Below are positions 1 through 8,268 of a stretch of DNA of 35,255 bases, in pieces (position 1 is the first letter of the stretch; each line of letters opens with the position of its first letter). Both the position numbers and the translations under genes were made by a program. This DNA is from Chryseobacterium gleum (GTDB lineage: Bacteria; Bacteroidota; Bacteroidia; Flavobacteriales_F; PHOS-HE28), in NCBI GenBank assembly GCA_945872795.1, contig CAMCAZ010000039.1, forward strand, positions 1 to 35,255, read 5' to 3'. The notes below the pieces were generated by a model that was not told where the DNA came from, did not search any database, and saw only the letters and a list, made by a program, of their open reading frames with translations.

Positions 1-2
1 GC

Positions 3-2000
3 ACCGTGCATTGCGATCACTTGATCCAGGCCCGGGTGGGTGCCAAGGCCGATCTGCAGGAAGCGCTGCTGAAGAGCAACGAGGTGTTCAATTTCCTGGA
101 GAGCATCAGCAACAAGTACGGCATCGGCTTCTGGAAACCGGGTGCGGGCATCATCCACCAGGTGGTCTTGGAGCAGTACGCCTTCCCCGGCGGCATGATG
201 ATCGGCACCGACAGCCACACGGTGAACGCCGGTGGCCTGGGCATGATCGCGATCGGTGTGGGCGGTGCCGATGCCTGCGACGTGATGAGCGGACTGGCCT
301 GGGAACTGAAGTGGCCCAAGCTCATCGGTGTGAAGCTCACCGGCAAGCTCAGCGGTTGGGCCAGCCCCAAGGACGTGATCCTGAAGGTGGCCGGCATCCT
401 CACCGTGAAGGGAGGTACGGGTGCCATCGTCGAGTACTTCGGCCCCGGAGCCGAGAGCATGAGCTGCACCGGCAAGGGTACCATTGCCAACATGGGCGCC
501 GAGATCGGGGCCACCACCAGCACCTTCAGCTACGACGACAGCATGAGCCGCTACCTGAAGGGGACCGGCCGTGCCGATGTGGCCGCGCTGGCCGATGCCA
601 TCAAGGAACACCTGCAGGGCGACCCCGAGGTCTATGCCGATCCCGCCAAGTACTTCGACCAGGTGATCGAGATCGACCTGAGCACCTTGGAGCCGCACGT
701 GAACGGTCCGTTCACCCCGGACCTCGCCTGGCCCATCAGCAAGTTCGCCGCGGCCGTGAAGGAGAACGGCTGGCCCGCCGAACTGGAAGTGGGCCTCATC
801 GGCTCCTGCACCAACAGCAGCTACGAGGACCTGACCCGCAGCGCCTCCATCGCGCAACAGGCCATCGACAAGAACCTGAAGGCGAAGAGCGAATTCACCA
901 TCACTCCAGGCAGCGAGGTGGTGCGCTTCACTGCCGAGCGCGATGGCCTACTGAAGACCTTCGACGCAATGGGCGGTGTGGTGCTCGCAAACGCCTGCGG
1001 CCCCTGCATCGGCCAGTGGGCGCGGCATACCGATGACCCGAACCGCAAGAACTCGATCATCACCTCCTTCAACCGCAACTTCGCGAAACGCAATGACGGC
1101 AACGCGAACACGCATGCCTTCGTGGCCAGCCCGGAGATCGTGACCGCACTGGCCATCGCCGGTGACCTCACCTTCAATCCCCTTACCGACTCGTTGATCA
1201 ACGAGGATGGCAAGAGCGTGAAGCTGGATGAGCCGAAAGGCATCGAACTCCCTCCGCGTGGCTTCGATGTGGGGGATGCCGGTTACAAGGCCCCGGCTGC
1301 CGATGGCAGCACCGTGAGCGTGGTGGTGAAGCCCGACAGCGAGCGTCTGCAGCTGTTGGAGCCCTTCCCCGCGTGGAACGGACAGAACATCAGCGATGCC
1401 GTGCTGCTGATCAAGGCCAAGGGAAAGTGCACCACCGACCACATCAGCATGGCCGGCCCATGGCTGAAGTACCGCGGTCACCTGGACAATATCAGCAACA
1501 ACACGCTGATCGGCGCCACCAACGCCTTCACCGGCGAGGTGGACAAGGTGAAGAACCAACTGAGCGGTGAGCACGGTGCCGTGCCCGCCACCCAGCGCAG
1601 CTACAAGGCCGCCGGCAGGCCCAGCATCATCGTGGGCGACCACAACTATGGGGAGGGCAGCAGCCGCGAACACGCTGCCATGCAGCCCCGCCACCTCGGT
1701 GTCAGCGCCGTGCTGGTGAAGAGCTTCGCCCGCATCCATGAGACCAACCTGAAGAAGCAGGGCATGCTCGCCCTCACCTTCAGCAAGGAGGCCGACTACG
1801 ACAAGATCCATGAGGACGACCGCATCGACTTCATCGACCTCACGCAGTTCGCGCCCGGCAAGCCGTTGACACTGGTCTTCAAGCACGCCGATGGAAGCAG
1901 CGATACCCTGTTGTGCAACCACACCTACAATGAGCAGCAGATCGAGTGGTTCAAGGCGGGCGGGGCACTGAACATCATCCGGGCCCAGCAGAGGGGCTGA
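3..2000 (+). CDS. acn: aconitate hydratase, mitochondrial-type (5' end missing)
   Basis: Aconitase interconverts citrate and isocitrate in the TCA cycle using a [4Fe-4S] cluster. The frame is open from base 3 and reads THR-VAL-HIS-CYS-ASP-HIS at the edge, so the true start lies upstream of the window and the GTG at base 6 is an internal valine. About 665 residues of an expected ~755 are present. The three cluster cysteines are visible: one in [10 protein letters not shown] (codon 807-809) and two in ACGPCIGQW (codons 996-998 and 1005-1007). The C-terminal swivel domain carries [15 protein letters not shown], the usual aconitase signature with the substrate-binding serine and arginine. The overall pattern fits the mitochondrial-like class common in Bacteroidota rather than the ~890-residue AcnA/IRP class. 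A hairpin follows the stop. Confidence 0.96.
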   Translation, partial: TVHCDHLIQARVGAKADLQEALLKSNEVFNFLESISNKYGIGFWKPGAGIIHQVVLEQYAFPGGMMIGTDSHTVNAGGLGMIAIGVGGADACDVMSGLAWELKWPKLIGVKLTGKLSGWASPKDVILKVAGILTVKGGTGAIVEYFGPGAESMSCTGKGTIANMGAEIGATTSTFSYDDSMSRYLKGTGRADVAALADAIKEHLQGDPEVYADPAKYFDQVIEIDLSTLEPHVNGPFTPDLAWPISKFAAAVKENGWPAELEVGLIGSCTNSSYEDLTRSASIAQQAIDKNLKAKSEFTITPGSEVVRFTAERDGLLKTFDAMGGVVLANACGPCIGQWARHTDDPNRKNSIITSFNRNFAKRNDGNANTHAFVASPEIVTALAIAGDLTFNPLTDSLINEDGKSVKLDEPKGIELPPRGFDVGDAGYKAPAADGSTVSVVVKPDSERLQLLEPFPAWNGQNISDAVLLIKAKGKCTTDHISMAGPWLKYRGHLDNISNNTLIGATNAFTGEVDKVKNQLSGEHGAVPATQRSYKAAGRPSIIVGDHNYGEGSSREHAAMQPRHLGVSAVLVKSFARIHETNLKKQGMLALTFSKEADYDKIHEDDRIDFIDLTQFAPGKPLTLVFKHADGSSDTLLCNHTYNEQQIEWFKAGGALNIIRAQQRG

Positions 2001-2020
2001 TCGACCTGTTCCTTCATGAC

Positions 2021-2049
2021 AGCCCCGTTCGGAATTTCCGGACGGGGCT
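2021..2049 (+). terminator. probable terminator hairpin after aconitase
   Basis: AGCCCCGT (2021-2028) pairs with ACGGGGCT (2042-2049), and an inner CGGA pairs with TCCG. It starts 20 bases after the aconitase stop. Only a weak T-rich tract follows (TGTTGGGTT), so it is terminator-like rather than a textbook intrinsic terminator. Confidence 0.6.
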
Positions 2050-2431
2050 GTTGGGTTCAATGCAACCGGTCACCGGCTCCCAAATACCAACAGGTGTATC
2101 TGCGGCTGGCATGAACGTTGCTGGACCAGCGCACCACCATTCGCTAGGACAGGGCCTCAGGTGGTCTGGATGGACGTGAAAAATCATTGGATGTCAGTTA
2201 CTTGTCCGATGATCCAGACCGCAGGGAAGGCCCTTCCGAGATCGAAGGGACCATCCGTAGCACGGCCCCAGGTCTGTGGGTCGAACCGGAGGATCGGGAC
2301 GGAACGTTACCCCGAATAACCCCTTGGCACGCAACTTGTCAACAATCCGTAAACCAACAATTCACAGGGGTGGGGTGGTCATTTGTCAATGAACCGTATA
2401 CCTTCGCCCCGCAAACCAACGCAACAAGAAC
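2050..2431. other. gene-free stretch upstream of the outer-membrane protein gene
   Basis: No convincing gene is present. The only regulatory candidate is TACCTTCG at 2399-2406, a match to the Bacteroidota -7 box with one mismatch, 25 bases before the ATG at 2432. A TTTG at 2382-2385 is too close to it to be a convincing -33 element. The remainder shows no repeat or RNA structure that I can recognise. Confidence 0.4.
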
Positions 2432-3121
2432 ATGAACAAGAAAGTACTGATGACCGTTGTGCTCGCCGGTGCCACTTCACTGGTGATGGCGCAGAAACCC
2501 ACTGAGGGCAACCCTTCTTCTTTGGAAGTGCAGTTGAACCTCTCAGGCGAGAGCAACACCATGGTTGCTCCCTCACTGAAGTATCGTTACTTCCTCTCCA
2601 ACAACCTGGCCATCCGTTTTGGCCTGGCCTACAATTCCAGCAAGGAGACCAACAACGTTGCTGAGAACGCTGACGGCACGGGTGGAACGGGTACGCAGGA
2701 AGTGTCCTCGTCCTCCTTCTCCGTGGCTCCTGGTGTGGAATACCACTTCGCTGGTACGGACCGTCTTTCGCCTTACCTGGGTCTTGCCATCTCCATCGGA
2801 AGTGGCAAGGACACGGAGAACTGGGACAACTACGCTGACTTTGGTGACGGCGGAGGTTATGCTGAAGGTGTGAGCGCTGATGTGGAAACGCCTGTTTCCT
2901 CCTTCGGTGTGGCATTGTTGGCTGGTGCTGACTACTACGTAGCTGAGAATTTCTTCCTGGGTGCCGAGTTCGGATGGGCCACTAACAGCATTACCCAGAA
3001 AGAGACTTCGGTCACGGTGACCATTGATGGTGACACTTCCTCGTCCACTAGCCCTGAGCAGAAGTCCAGCGCCTCTGGCTTTGGTTCCGTGGGTGGTGTG
3101 CGTATCGGCTGGCGTTTCTAA
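2432..3121 (+). CDS. outer-membrane beta-barrel protein (porin-family, OMP_b-brl type)
   Basis: A 229-residue secreted protein. Residues 1-20 form a signal peptide (MNKKVLMTVVLAGATSLVMA, cleavage before QK). The rest is alternating hydrophobic/polar beta strands with glycine and aromatic girdles, for example VAPGVEYHFAG and YLGLAISIGSG. It ends in IGWRF, a C-terminal phenylalanine typical of BAM-inserted barrels. Size and pattern fit the small eight-stranded outer-membrane beta-barrel family of Bacteroidota. The substrate, if any, is unknown. Serine is encoded almost only by TCC, TCT, TCG or AGC in unusual proportions, and alanine often by GCT, unlike the AGC- and GCC-rich neighbours, which hints at strong expression. 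A strong hairpin follows the stop. Confidence 0.85.
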   Translation: MNKKVLMTVVLAGATSLVMAQKPTEGNPSSLEVQLNLSGESNTMVAPSLKYRYFLSNNLAIRFGLAYNSSKETNNVAENADGTGGTGTQEVSSSSFSVAPGVEYHFAGTDRLSPYLGLAISIGSGKDTENWDNYADFGDGGGYAEGVSADVETPVSSFGVALLAGADYYVAENFFLGAEFGWATNSITQKETSVTVTIDGDTSSSTSPEQKSSASGFGSVGGVRIGWRF

Positions 3122-3145
3122 GCCAGCGCTGAAAGCCTGACGACC

Positions 3146-3180
3146 GGGGCCCGTGCGAGAGCACGGGCCCCGTGTATTTT
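3146..3180 (+). terminator. intrinsic terminator after the outer-membrane protein gene
   Basis: An 11-bp perfect stem, GGGGCCCGTGC (3146-3156) with GCACGGGCCCC (3161-3171), closes a GAGA loop and is followed by GTGTATTTT. This is the clearest terminator in the window. Confidence 0.8.
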
Positions 3181-3396
3181 CAGGCCACACCGTCGCACTG
3201 ATGGGGCTTCATGAGGGCCTTTTCGGGTCGGCGGGCCGCAGCCTTCGCTGCCAACACCATACCTCGATACCGGCACCGATGAACAGGCTTTGTCAGCTGG
3301 CACGAAGTTGGTGTTCAGCGGGTGTCGCTTAACTTGCCAGCGCTCTCCGGGGCGCCATGTCCCGCAGGTCCTTCATTCCTCGAACTCCTCCCTTCC

Positions 3397-4560
3397 ATGC
3401 GCACAGTCCTGATCGTAGCCACCCTCTCTTTGCTGAACGTGACCCAGGCCCAACAGGTCGATTCGACCCGTTCGTGGATCCTGAACGGTGACTTCGAGAA
3501 GATCGAGACCAAGAAGCTGAAACGACCCGGGGCCATCGAACTGGCCGAGGGTTGGAGCTCGCCCACCGGCGAGAAGGCAGACCTGTTCAGCGAGAACGCC
3601 ACCAAGGAAAGCAACGTGTCCACCCCCAAGAACCTGGCGGGCGACCAGATGGCGCTGAGCGGATCGAACTACGCCGGTATCCGCACCTGGAGCTACATGG
3701 GCCAGCAGCCGCGCTCTTATCTGCAGACCCAGATGAAGCAGCGGATGAAAAAAGATTCGCTCTATTGCGTGCGCTTCTACACCACGCTCGGTGACCTGAG
3801 CAAGTACGCCACGGGCGAGCTGGGCGTATGGCTGGGTAACCAGAAGGTGGTGAAGTCCGATGAGGCCAACCTGACCTATGACATCACCTTCCCGTCAGTA
3901 CGCGACAAGGTGCAGAAGGACATGAACAGCTGGCAGGGCATCTGCGGGGTATACCAGGCCAAGGGCTCGGAACACTACCTGGTCATCGGCAACTTCGCCT
4001 CCAACGAAAAGACCCCCAACGAGAAGGTGAAGCGTCCACGCGGCGAGACCCGCATGCAGGTGAATTCGGCCTACTACTACATCGACAACGTGGAGGTGTA
4101 CCCGGTGAAGGACCGGAGCTCCTGCACCTGCGAACAGCTCAAGGATGCCGAGAGCGAGTTCATCTTCAGCCGCAAGGGTGCCGTGAACCCCAACCTGAAG
4201 CCCAGCCAGCGTGTGGACGGGCAGATCTACTACTACAAGCGTTTCCAAAGCACCCTGGACCCTTCCATGGAGCCCTGGTTCACCGAACTGGTGCAGGACC
4301 TGAAGGCCGACCCGGCCATCAAGATCCGCTTGGTGGGACACACCGATGCCACCGAAATGAGCCGGACGCGCGTACGCCCCGACCTCGCCGAGCTGGCCCA
4401 GCAACGGGCCGTAGGGCTCCGCGATGCCCTGGTGGAGGCCGGTGTGGAGACGGCCCGCATCACCGTGGTGGGCAAAGGCTCCGATGAGCCTTCCGACACC
4501 TCGGGCACCGACGTGGGCATGAGCAAGAACCGGCGTGTGGAGGTGGAGCTGGTACCCTGA
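3397..4560 (+). CDS. OmpA-family protein with N-terminal jelly-roll-like domain
   Basis: A 387-residue envelope protein. I start at the ATG at 3397, because it begins a clean signal peptide (MRTVLIVATLSLLNVTQAQ); the upstream in-frame start would add 25 unlikely residues. Residues ~25-240 begin with LNGDFE and a GW and end with YYIDNVEVYPV, a pattern seen in galactose-binding-like modules of Bacteroidota envelope proteins; that assignment is by eye. The C-terminal ~110 residues are an OmpA peptidoglycan-binding domain, with VGHTDATE, then DLAELAQQRAVGL, and NRRVEVELVP at the end. The aspartate and terminal arginine expected to bind meso-diaminopimelate are present. It probably anchors an outer-membrane or periplasmic structure to the wall. 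A TAACTTGC box at 3330-3337 is a possible promoter. Confidence 0.85.
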   Translation: MRTVLIVATLSLLNVTQAQQVDSTRSWILNGDFEKIETKKLKRPGAIELAEGWSSPTGEKADLFSENATKESNVSTPKNLAGDQMALSGSNYAGIRTWSYMGQQPRSYLQTQMKQRMKKDSLYCVRFYTTLGDLSKYATGELGVWLGNQKVVKSDEANLTYDITFPSVRDKVQKDMNSWQGICGVYQAKGSEHYLVIGNFASNEKTPNEKVKRPRGETRMQVNSAYYYIDNVEVYPVKDRSSCTCEQLKDAESEFIFSRKGAVNPNLKPSQRVDGQIYYYKRFQSTLDPSMEPWFTELVQDLKADPAIKIRLVGHTDATEMSRTRVRPDLAELAQQRAVGLRDALVEAGVETARITVVGKGSDEPSDTSGTDVGMSKNRRVEVELVP

Positions 4561-4613
4561 GCACAGCCGGGCTTACGTGGACCGGTCCTCAGCGCCTGGC
4601 GGCGCAGCGGGTT

Positions 4614-4829
4614 TGAACCACGGATACACACGGATCAACACGGATGTCCCGAGTGGCGAGGCCTCGCGATCGGGAGACCCGTCGCGCTTTCCTCGGTTCA
4701 CACGCAGCGGACCGTGCGTGACTGAGTCAGCATGCATCGCAGCACCTCAGCACCCCATTGACGAGAGAATGTGCGGTCTGAATGATCAGTGTTCTCCCGG
4801 GGCTTCGGGACGTGTAGATCCGTGGTTCA
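4614..4829. repeat. intergenic element bounded by a 12-bp inverted repeat (copy A)
   Basis: TGAACCACGGAT at 4614-4625 is matched perfectly in inverse by ATCCGTGGTTCA at 4818-4829. The similarity continues inward with two mismatches to about 18 bases. Inside the left end CACGGAT occurs three times at a 10-base period (4619-4645). Next comes an imperfect palindrome, TCCCGA (4647-4652) ... CGAGGCCTCG ... TCGGGA (4670-4675). The right end carries TCCCGGGGCTTCGGGA (4795-4810). No protein is encoded. A related shorter copy lies at 14229-14302. Confidence 0.7.
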
Positions 4830-4888
4830 TGGTATTCAGCATGGAGCCATCACGGGTCCGTAGGATCGATGAGACCTGCCTGAGTGCG

Positions 4889-4910
4889 CCGCTCCGCTGG
4901 GGCGGAGCGG
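4889..4910. promoter_or_regulatory. 9-bp hairpin just upstream of the MFS gene promoter
   Basis: CCGCTCCGC (4889-4897) and GCGGAGCGG (4902-4910) form a perfect 9-bp stem around TGGG. It ends 10 bases before the -7 box of the MFS transporter gene, so it may be an operator for that promoter or the terminator of whatever reads through from upstream. No T-tract follows. Confidence 0.4.
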
Positions 4911-4920
4911 ACCTTCTGCC

Positions 4921-4928
4921 TACATTGC
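4921..4928 (+). promoter_or_regulatory. -7 box, MFS transporter gene
   Basis: TACATTGC resembles the Bacteroidota TAnnTTTG element. It ends only 4 bases before the ATG at 4933, implying a leaderless or nearly leaderless mRNA. Confidence 0.45.
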
Positions 4929-4932
4929 CGCC

Positions 4933-6264
4933 ATGGTGAAGGGCGATCCCCGCGTGATCCGCGGATGGACCATGTACGATTGGGCCAACTCGGTCTACTC
5001 GCTCACCATCACCACGGCGATCTTCCCGATCTTCTACCTGGCCATCACCCATCAGGACGGGACTGATCTGGTACTGCGCGATCACGGCATCCCCTCCCAG
5101 TCGCTCTATTCCTATGCGCTCTCGGCCGGCTTCCTGCTGGTGGCCCTGGTCGCTCCACTGCTCAGCGGTATCGCTGACCACATCGGCAACAAGAAGACCT
5201 TTCTCAAGGCCTTTTGCTACCTGGGCTCGGCCTCCTGCGCGGGCCTGTTCTTCTTTGGACTGGACTCGCTCTGGACGGGACTCTTCCTGGTGATGATGGC
5301 CTCCGTTGGTTTCAGCGGCAGCCTCATCTTCTACGATGCCTTCCTGCCCGAGATCGCCGAGCCCGAGGACCACGACCGCGTGAGCGCCCGCGGCTACAAC
5401 ATGGGCTACATCGGCAGTGTGATCCTGCTTATCCTGAACCTGCTGATGGTGATGAAGCCCCAGTGGTTCGGGATCCCCGACCGCGATGGGCTCCCGGCTC
5501 GCATCACCTTCGTGACCGTGGGCCTGTGGTGGGCGGGTTTCGCCCAGCTCGCCTTCCGGGTGCTGCCGGATGATCCCGACAGGCGGAAGGCCACCGGGGA
5601 TGTGGTGTGGAACGGCTACCGCGAGCTGCGCAAGGTGTGGCGGCAGCTCCGGAACACACGCCGACTGAGCGCCTATCTCACGGCCTTCTTCGTCCTGAAC
5701 ATGGGCATCCAGACGGTGATGTACCTCGCCGTGACCTACGCGAAGGAGGAGGTGAAGGACGTGGATGCCATGGGCGCCATCATCCCCATCGCTGACAGCA
5801 GCCTGATCACCAGCATCCTGCTCATCCAACTGGTGGCCATCCCCGGTGCGCTGTTGTTCGTGCAGCTCAGCAAGCGCTGCGGCAACCTTGCGGCCCTCAC
5901 CATCGCGGGGTTCTGCTGGCTGCTGCTGTGCATCGCCGCGTACCGGATCCACTGGGCCGTGGAGTTCTATGCGCTGGCCTGCGGCGTGGGCCTGGTCATG
6001 GGCGGCAGCCAATCGCTCTCGCGCAGCACCTACGCGAAGTTCCTGCCCGAGACCATCGACCATGCATCGTACTTCTCCTTCTACGACGTGAGCTATTACG
6101 TGGGCACCGTGCTCGGCACATTGGCCTACGGCCTGGTCTATCAACTGACCGGCGATCTGCGGAACACCGTGATCATCATCGGCAGCTTTTTCGTGGTGGC
6201 CCTGGTGCTGCTCTTCCGTGTGCCCCGGGAGGAGATCTCGCAGGAGGCCATCGAGCTGCAGTGA
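4933..6264 (+). CDS. MFS transporter, UMF1 family
   Basis: A 443-residue inner-membrane protein with about 12 hydrophobic segments. It starts with the UMF1/Atg22-type signature RGWTMYDWANSVYSLTITTAIFP, shown here only by its key residues YDWANS. The family-typical PLLSGIADHIGNKK loop follows the second membrane span, FYDAFLPEIA precedes span 5, and a short central cytosolic loop (about residues 205-240) is rich in arginine. The C-terminal half has GGSQSLSRSTYAKFLP, also typical of UMF1. Family members are putative efflux or metabolite exporters and the substrate here cannot be read from sequence. It is followed 36 bases later by lhgO on the same strand. Confidence 0.9.
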   Translation: MVKGDPRVIRGWTMYDWANSVYSLTITTAIFPIFYLAITHQDGTDLVLRDHGIPSQSLYSYALSAGFLLVALVAPLLSGIADHIGNKKTFLKAFCYLGSASCAGLFFFGLDSLWTGLFLVMMASVGFSGSLIFYDAFLPEIAEPEDHDRVSARGYNMGYIGSVILLILNLLMVMKPQWFGIPDRDGLPARITFVTVGLWWAGFAQLAFRVLPDDPDRRKATGDVVWNGYRELRKVWRQLRNTRRLSAYLTAFFVLNMGIQTVMYLAVTYAKEEVKDVDAMGAIIPIADSSLITSILLIQLVAIPGALLFVQLSKRCGNLAALTIAGFCWLLLCIAAYRIHWAVEFYALACGVGLVMGGSQSLSRSTYAKFLPETIDHASYFSFYDVSYYVGTVLGTLAYGLVYQLTGDLRNTVIIIGSFFVVALVLLFRVPREEISQEAIELQ

Positions 6265-6275
6265 TGCCCCGGGAT

Positions 6276-6283
6276 TACCTTCG
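6276..6283 (+). promoter_or_regulatory. -7 box, lhgO
   Basis: TACCTTCG lies 17 bases before the lhgO ATG at 6301. The box sits in the loop of a small GCCCCG/CGGGGC stem (6266-6271 with 6282-6287), which may be the weak end of the preceding transcript. Confidence 0.45.
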
Positions 6284-6300
6284 GGGCCTCTAACAGGACC

Positions 6301-7527
6301 ATGGATAAGCAAGCGAACTGGGACGTCATCATCGTGGGCGGCGGCATCGTGGGTGCGGCAACCCTGTACAAGCTCCAGACCCGCCACCCGGGCTTGCGCA
6401 TCCTGCTCCTGGAAAAGGAACAGGCCCTGGCCGATCACCAGACGGGGAACAACAGCGGTGTCATCCACAGTGGCATCTACTACAAGCCCGGCAGCTTCAA
6501 GGCCCGCAACTGCGTGGAGGGCCGGCGTGAGCTGGTCGCCTTCGCCAAGGAGCACGGCGTGAAGCACGACATCTGCGGCAAGCTTATCGTGGCCACGGAC
6601 AAGGAGGAGCTGCCCCGCCTGGACAAGATCTACAACACCGGTGTGGCCAACGGCATCGAGGGCATGGAACGCATCACCGCCGAGCAGATCCGCGAGATCG
6701 AGCCCTTCTGTGAAGGTGTGGCCGGCGTGCGTGTGGGCTGTACGGGCATCATCGATTTCCGCGGTGCCACCAACACCATGGCCCAGGTGGCCCTTGGTCT
6801 GCAAGCACAGAGCAAGGTCCATCTCGGCGAGGAGTTCAAGGGCATCGTCCAGCGCGATGGATACAGTGAGGTGCTCACCTCCAAGGCCACCTACCGCGCA
6901 CGCTACACCATCTTCTGCGGCGGCCTGCAGAGCGATCGCCTCGCGAAGGCCGACGGGGCCGAGGTGAAGGAACGCATCGTGGGCTTCCGCGGTGACTACT
7001 ACGACCTGACCGAGCAGGGCAAACACAAGGTGAAGCACCTGATCTACCCGGTGCCCGACCCGCGCTTCCCCTTTCTGGGGGTGCACTTCACGCGCATGAC
7101 GGACGGCTCCATCGAGTGCGGTCCCAACGCCGTGTTCACCTTCAAACGCGAAGGCTACGGCAAGACCGATTTCGACCTGAAGGACACCGTGGATGCCCTG
7201 ACCTACGGCGGCACTTGGAAGCTCTTCCTGAACAACATGAGCTATGGGCTCAACGAGTACCGCCGTGCCTTCAGCAAGCGGCTCTTCCTGAAGACCCTAC
7301 AGCGCCTGGTGCCATCCCTGACCATGGAGGACATCAAGCCGGGCCGTGCAGGTGTGCGGGCCATGTTGCTCGGCACCGACGGTAACATGGTCGATGACTT
7401 CCGCATCGAGCGCAAGGGCGATCACATCCACGTGCTCAATGCCCCCTCACCGGCAGCCACGGCCGCTTTGGCCATCGGCGGGCAGATCGCCACGATGGCG
7501 GAGGAACAATTGGGACTGGGGAAATAG
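6301..7527 (+). CDS. lhgO: L-2-hydroxyglutarate oxidase
   Basis: A 408-residue FAD-dependent oxidoreductase of the DAO fold that oxidises L-2-hydroxyglutarate to 2-oxoglutarate, passing electrons to a membrane acceptor. The dinucleotide-binding motif is IIVGGGIVGAAT (about residues 9-20), followed by the acidic end of the second strand, LLLEKE. The family hallmark TGNNSGVIHSGIYYKPGS is present at about residues 46-63. Further LhgO-typical segments are GPNAVFTFKREGY, the arginine-rich stretch around NEYRRAFSK, and the C-terminal GRAGVRAMLL and NAPSPAATAALAIGG. Length matches the family. It probably salvages L-2-hydroxyglutarate made by side reactions of malate dehydrogenase. Confidence 0.95.
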   Translation: MDKQANWDVIIVGGGIVGAATLYKLQTRHPGLRILLLEKEQALADHQTGNNSGVIHSGIYYKPGSFKARNCVEGRRELVAFAKEHGVKHDICGKLIVATDKEELPRLDKIYNTGVANGIEGMERITAEQIREIEPFCEGVAGVRVGCTGIIDFRGATNTMAQVALGLQAQSKVHLGEEFKGIVQRDGYSEVLTSKATYRARYTIFCGGLQSDRLAKADGAEVKERIVGFRGDYYDLTEQGKHKVKHLIYPVPDPRFPFLGVHFTRMTDGSIECGPNAVFTFKREGYGKTDFDLKDTVDALTYGGTWKLFLNNMSYGLNEYRRAFSKRLFLKTLQRLVPSLTMEDIKPGRAGVRAMLLGTDGNMVDDFRIERKGDHIHVLNAPSPAATAALAIGGQIATMAEEQLGLGK

Positions 7528-7539
7528 GGAGCTCGTCGC

Positions 7540-8082
7540 TCAGACGATCCGGTACTGATCGCTCACCTCATTCCAGCTCCAGATGAAGTAGCCCATCAGG
7601 CTGTTCAGGCGCTTCAGCACGATCGGGTTCGGCGACTTCTGCTCCCGGAAGTAGACATCCTGGAAGCAGAACAGGTCGTACTCCGTGAAGACCACCTTGG
7701 CCATGGCGTACACCGTGTTCTTACTCGGGTAGTTCATCCGCTCCATGCGGCTCTGCAACTGGCGGATGTCGTTCTCGAGGTCGGTGGCCTCGATGCCCAT
7801 GGCGTTCGCGAACTTCGAGACGGACAGCGCGGTCATGCGCTTGTCCAGGCCCGGGCCCAGCGTGCGTTGCATCTCGATCAGGTTGCCCGCCAGCAGGATC
7901 CGCGCGAAGGGCTCGTCGTTCGTCTCCCCGATCGCCGGTGACACCTCGAACTCGGGCGCCTCGTTCAGCTCGGCGCAGATCAGCGGAAAGCCTTGGGCCG
8001 TGAACTCCAACACCGCGTTGACAAAGGCGTTGGCGAGTTTATCCTCGGCGATCTTCTTCTTTCCGAACAGCGCTGTTATCAT
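7540..8082 (-). CDS. protein of unknown function (180 aa)
   Basis: I do not recognise a named family. The frame has normal codon use for this genome, begins with ATG at 8082 and ends 12 bases from the convergent lhgO stop. The protein looks soluble and largely helical, with no signal peptide, membrane span or cysteine cluster. It starts with a short basic motif (LFGKKKIAEDKLAN), is acidic around residues 39-55, and has aromatic-rich segments near the end (FTEYDLFCFQDVYF, LMGYFIWSWNEV). I believe similar proteins occur in other Bacteroidota, but cannot check this. No operon partner helps, since both neighbours are on the other strand. Confidence 0.7.
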   Translation of the reverse strand: MITALFGKKKIAEDKLANAFVNAVLEFTAQGFPLICAELNEAPEFEVSPAIGETNDEPFARILLAGNLIEMQRTLGPGLDKRMTALSVSKFANAMGIEATDLENDIRQLQSRMERMNYPSKNTVYAMAKVVFTEYDLFCFQDVYFREQKSPNPIVLKRLNSLMGYFIWSWNEVSDQYRIV

Positions 8083-8268
8083 GGGGTCTTCAGTCCCTGC
8101 GAAGTTCCCCAGCCTTGCGACCCTTCACGGGCACGCCCTTCCGGTATTTTGAACAATGTTATCCACCTATCCGGAATGCCGCCCCGTCGACGGAAGGCCC
8201 GGATCGGTCCGGAGCGGGCGTGCTCGAAGGGCTGAAGTACTTTTACCGGAGATGGAACAGCCGCACGG

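Larger units (their letters stand above)
4561..4932. other. 372-base gene-free stretch with repeat element and hairpin
   Basis: Frames here are short and unlike any protein I recognise. The stretch holds an inverted-repeat element (4614-4829), a 9-bp hairpin (4889-4910) and the promoter box of the next gene (4921-4928). All three are listed separately. Confidence 0.7.

Noticed and set aside
948-2060. A 370-codon minus-strand frame under aconitase
   Set aside because: It is an antisense shadow of a clear aconitase, with no start context or fold pattern.
4786-7086. A 766-codon open frame on the minus strand
   Set aside because: It is histidine-, glycine- and glutamine-rich without any fold pattern and lies opposite the MFS and lhgO genes, whose products are clear. 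High GC at third positions makes such antisense frames common.
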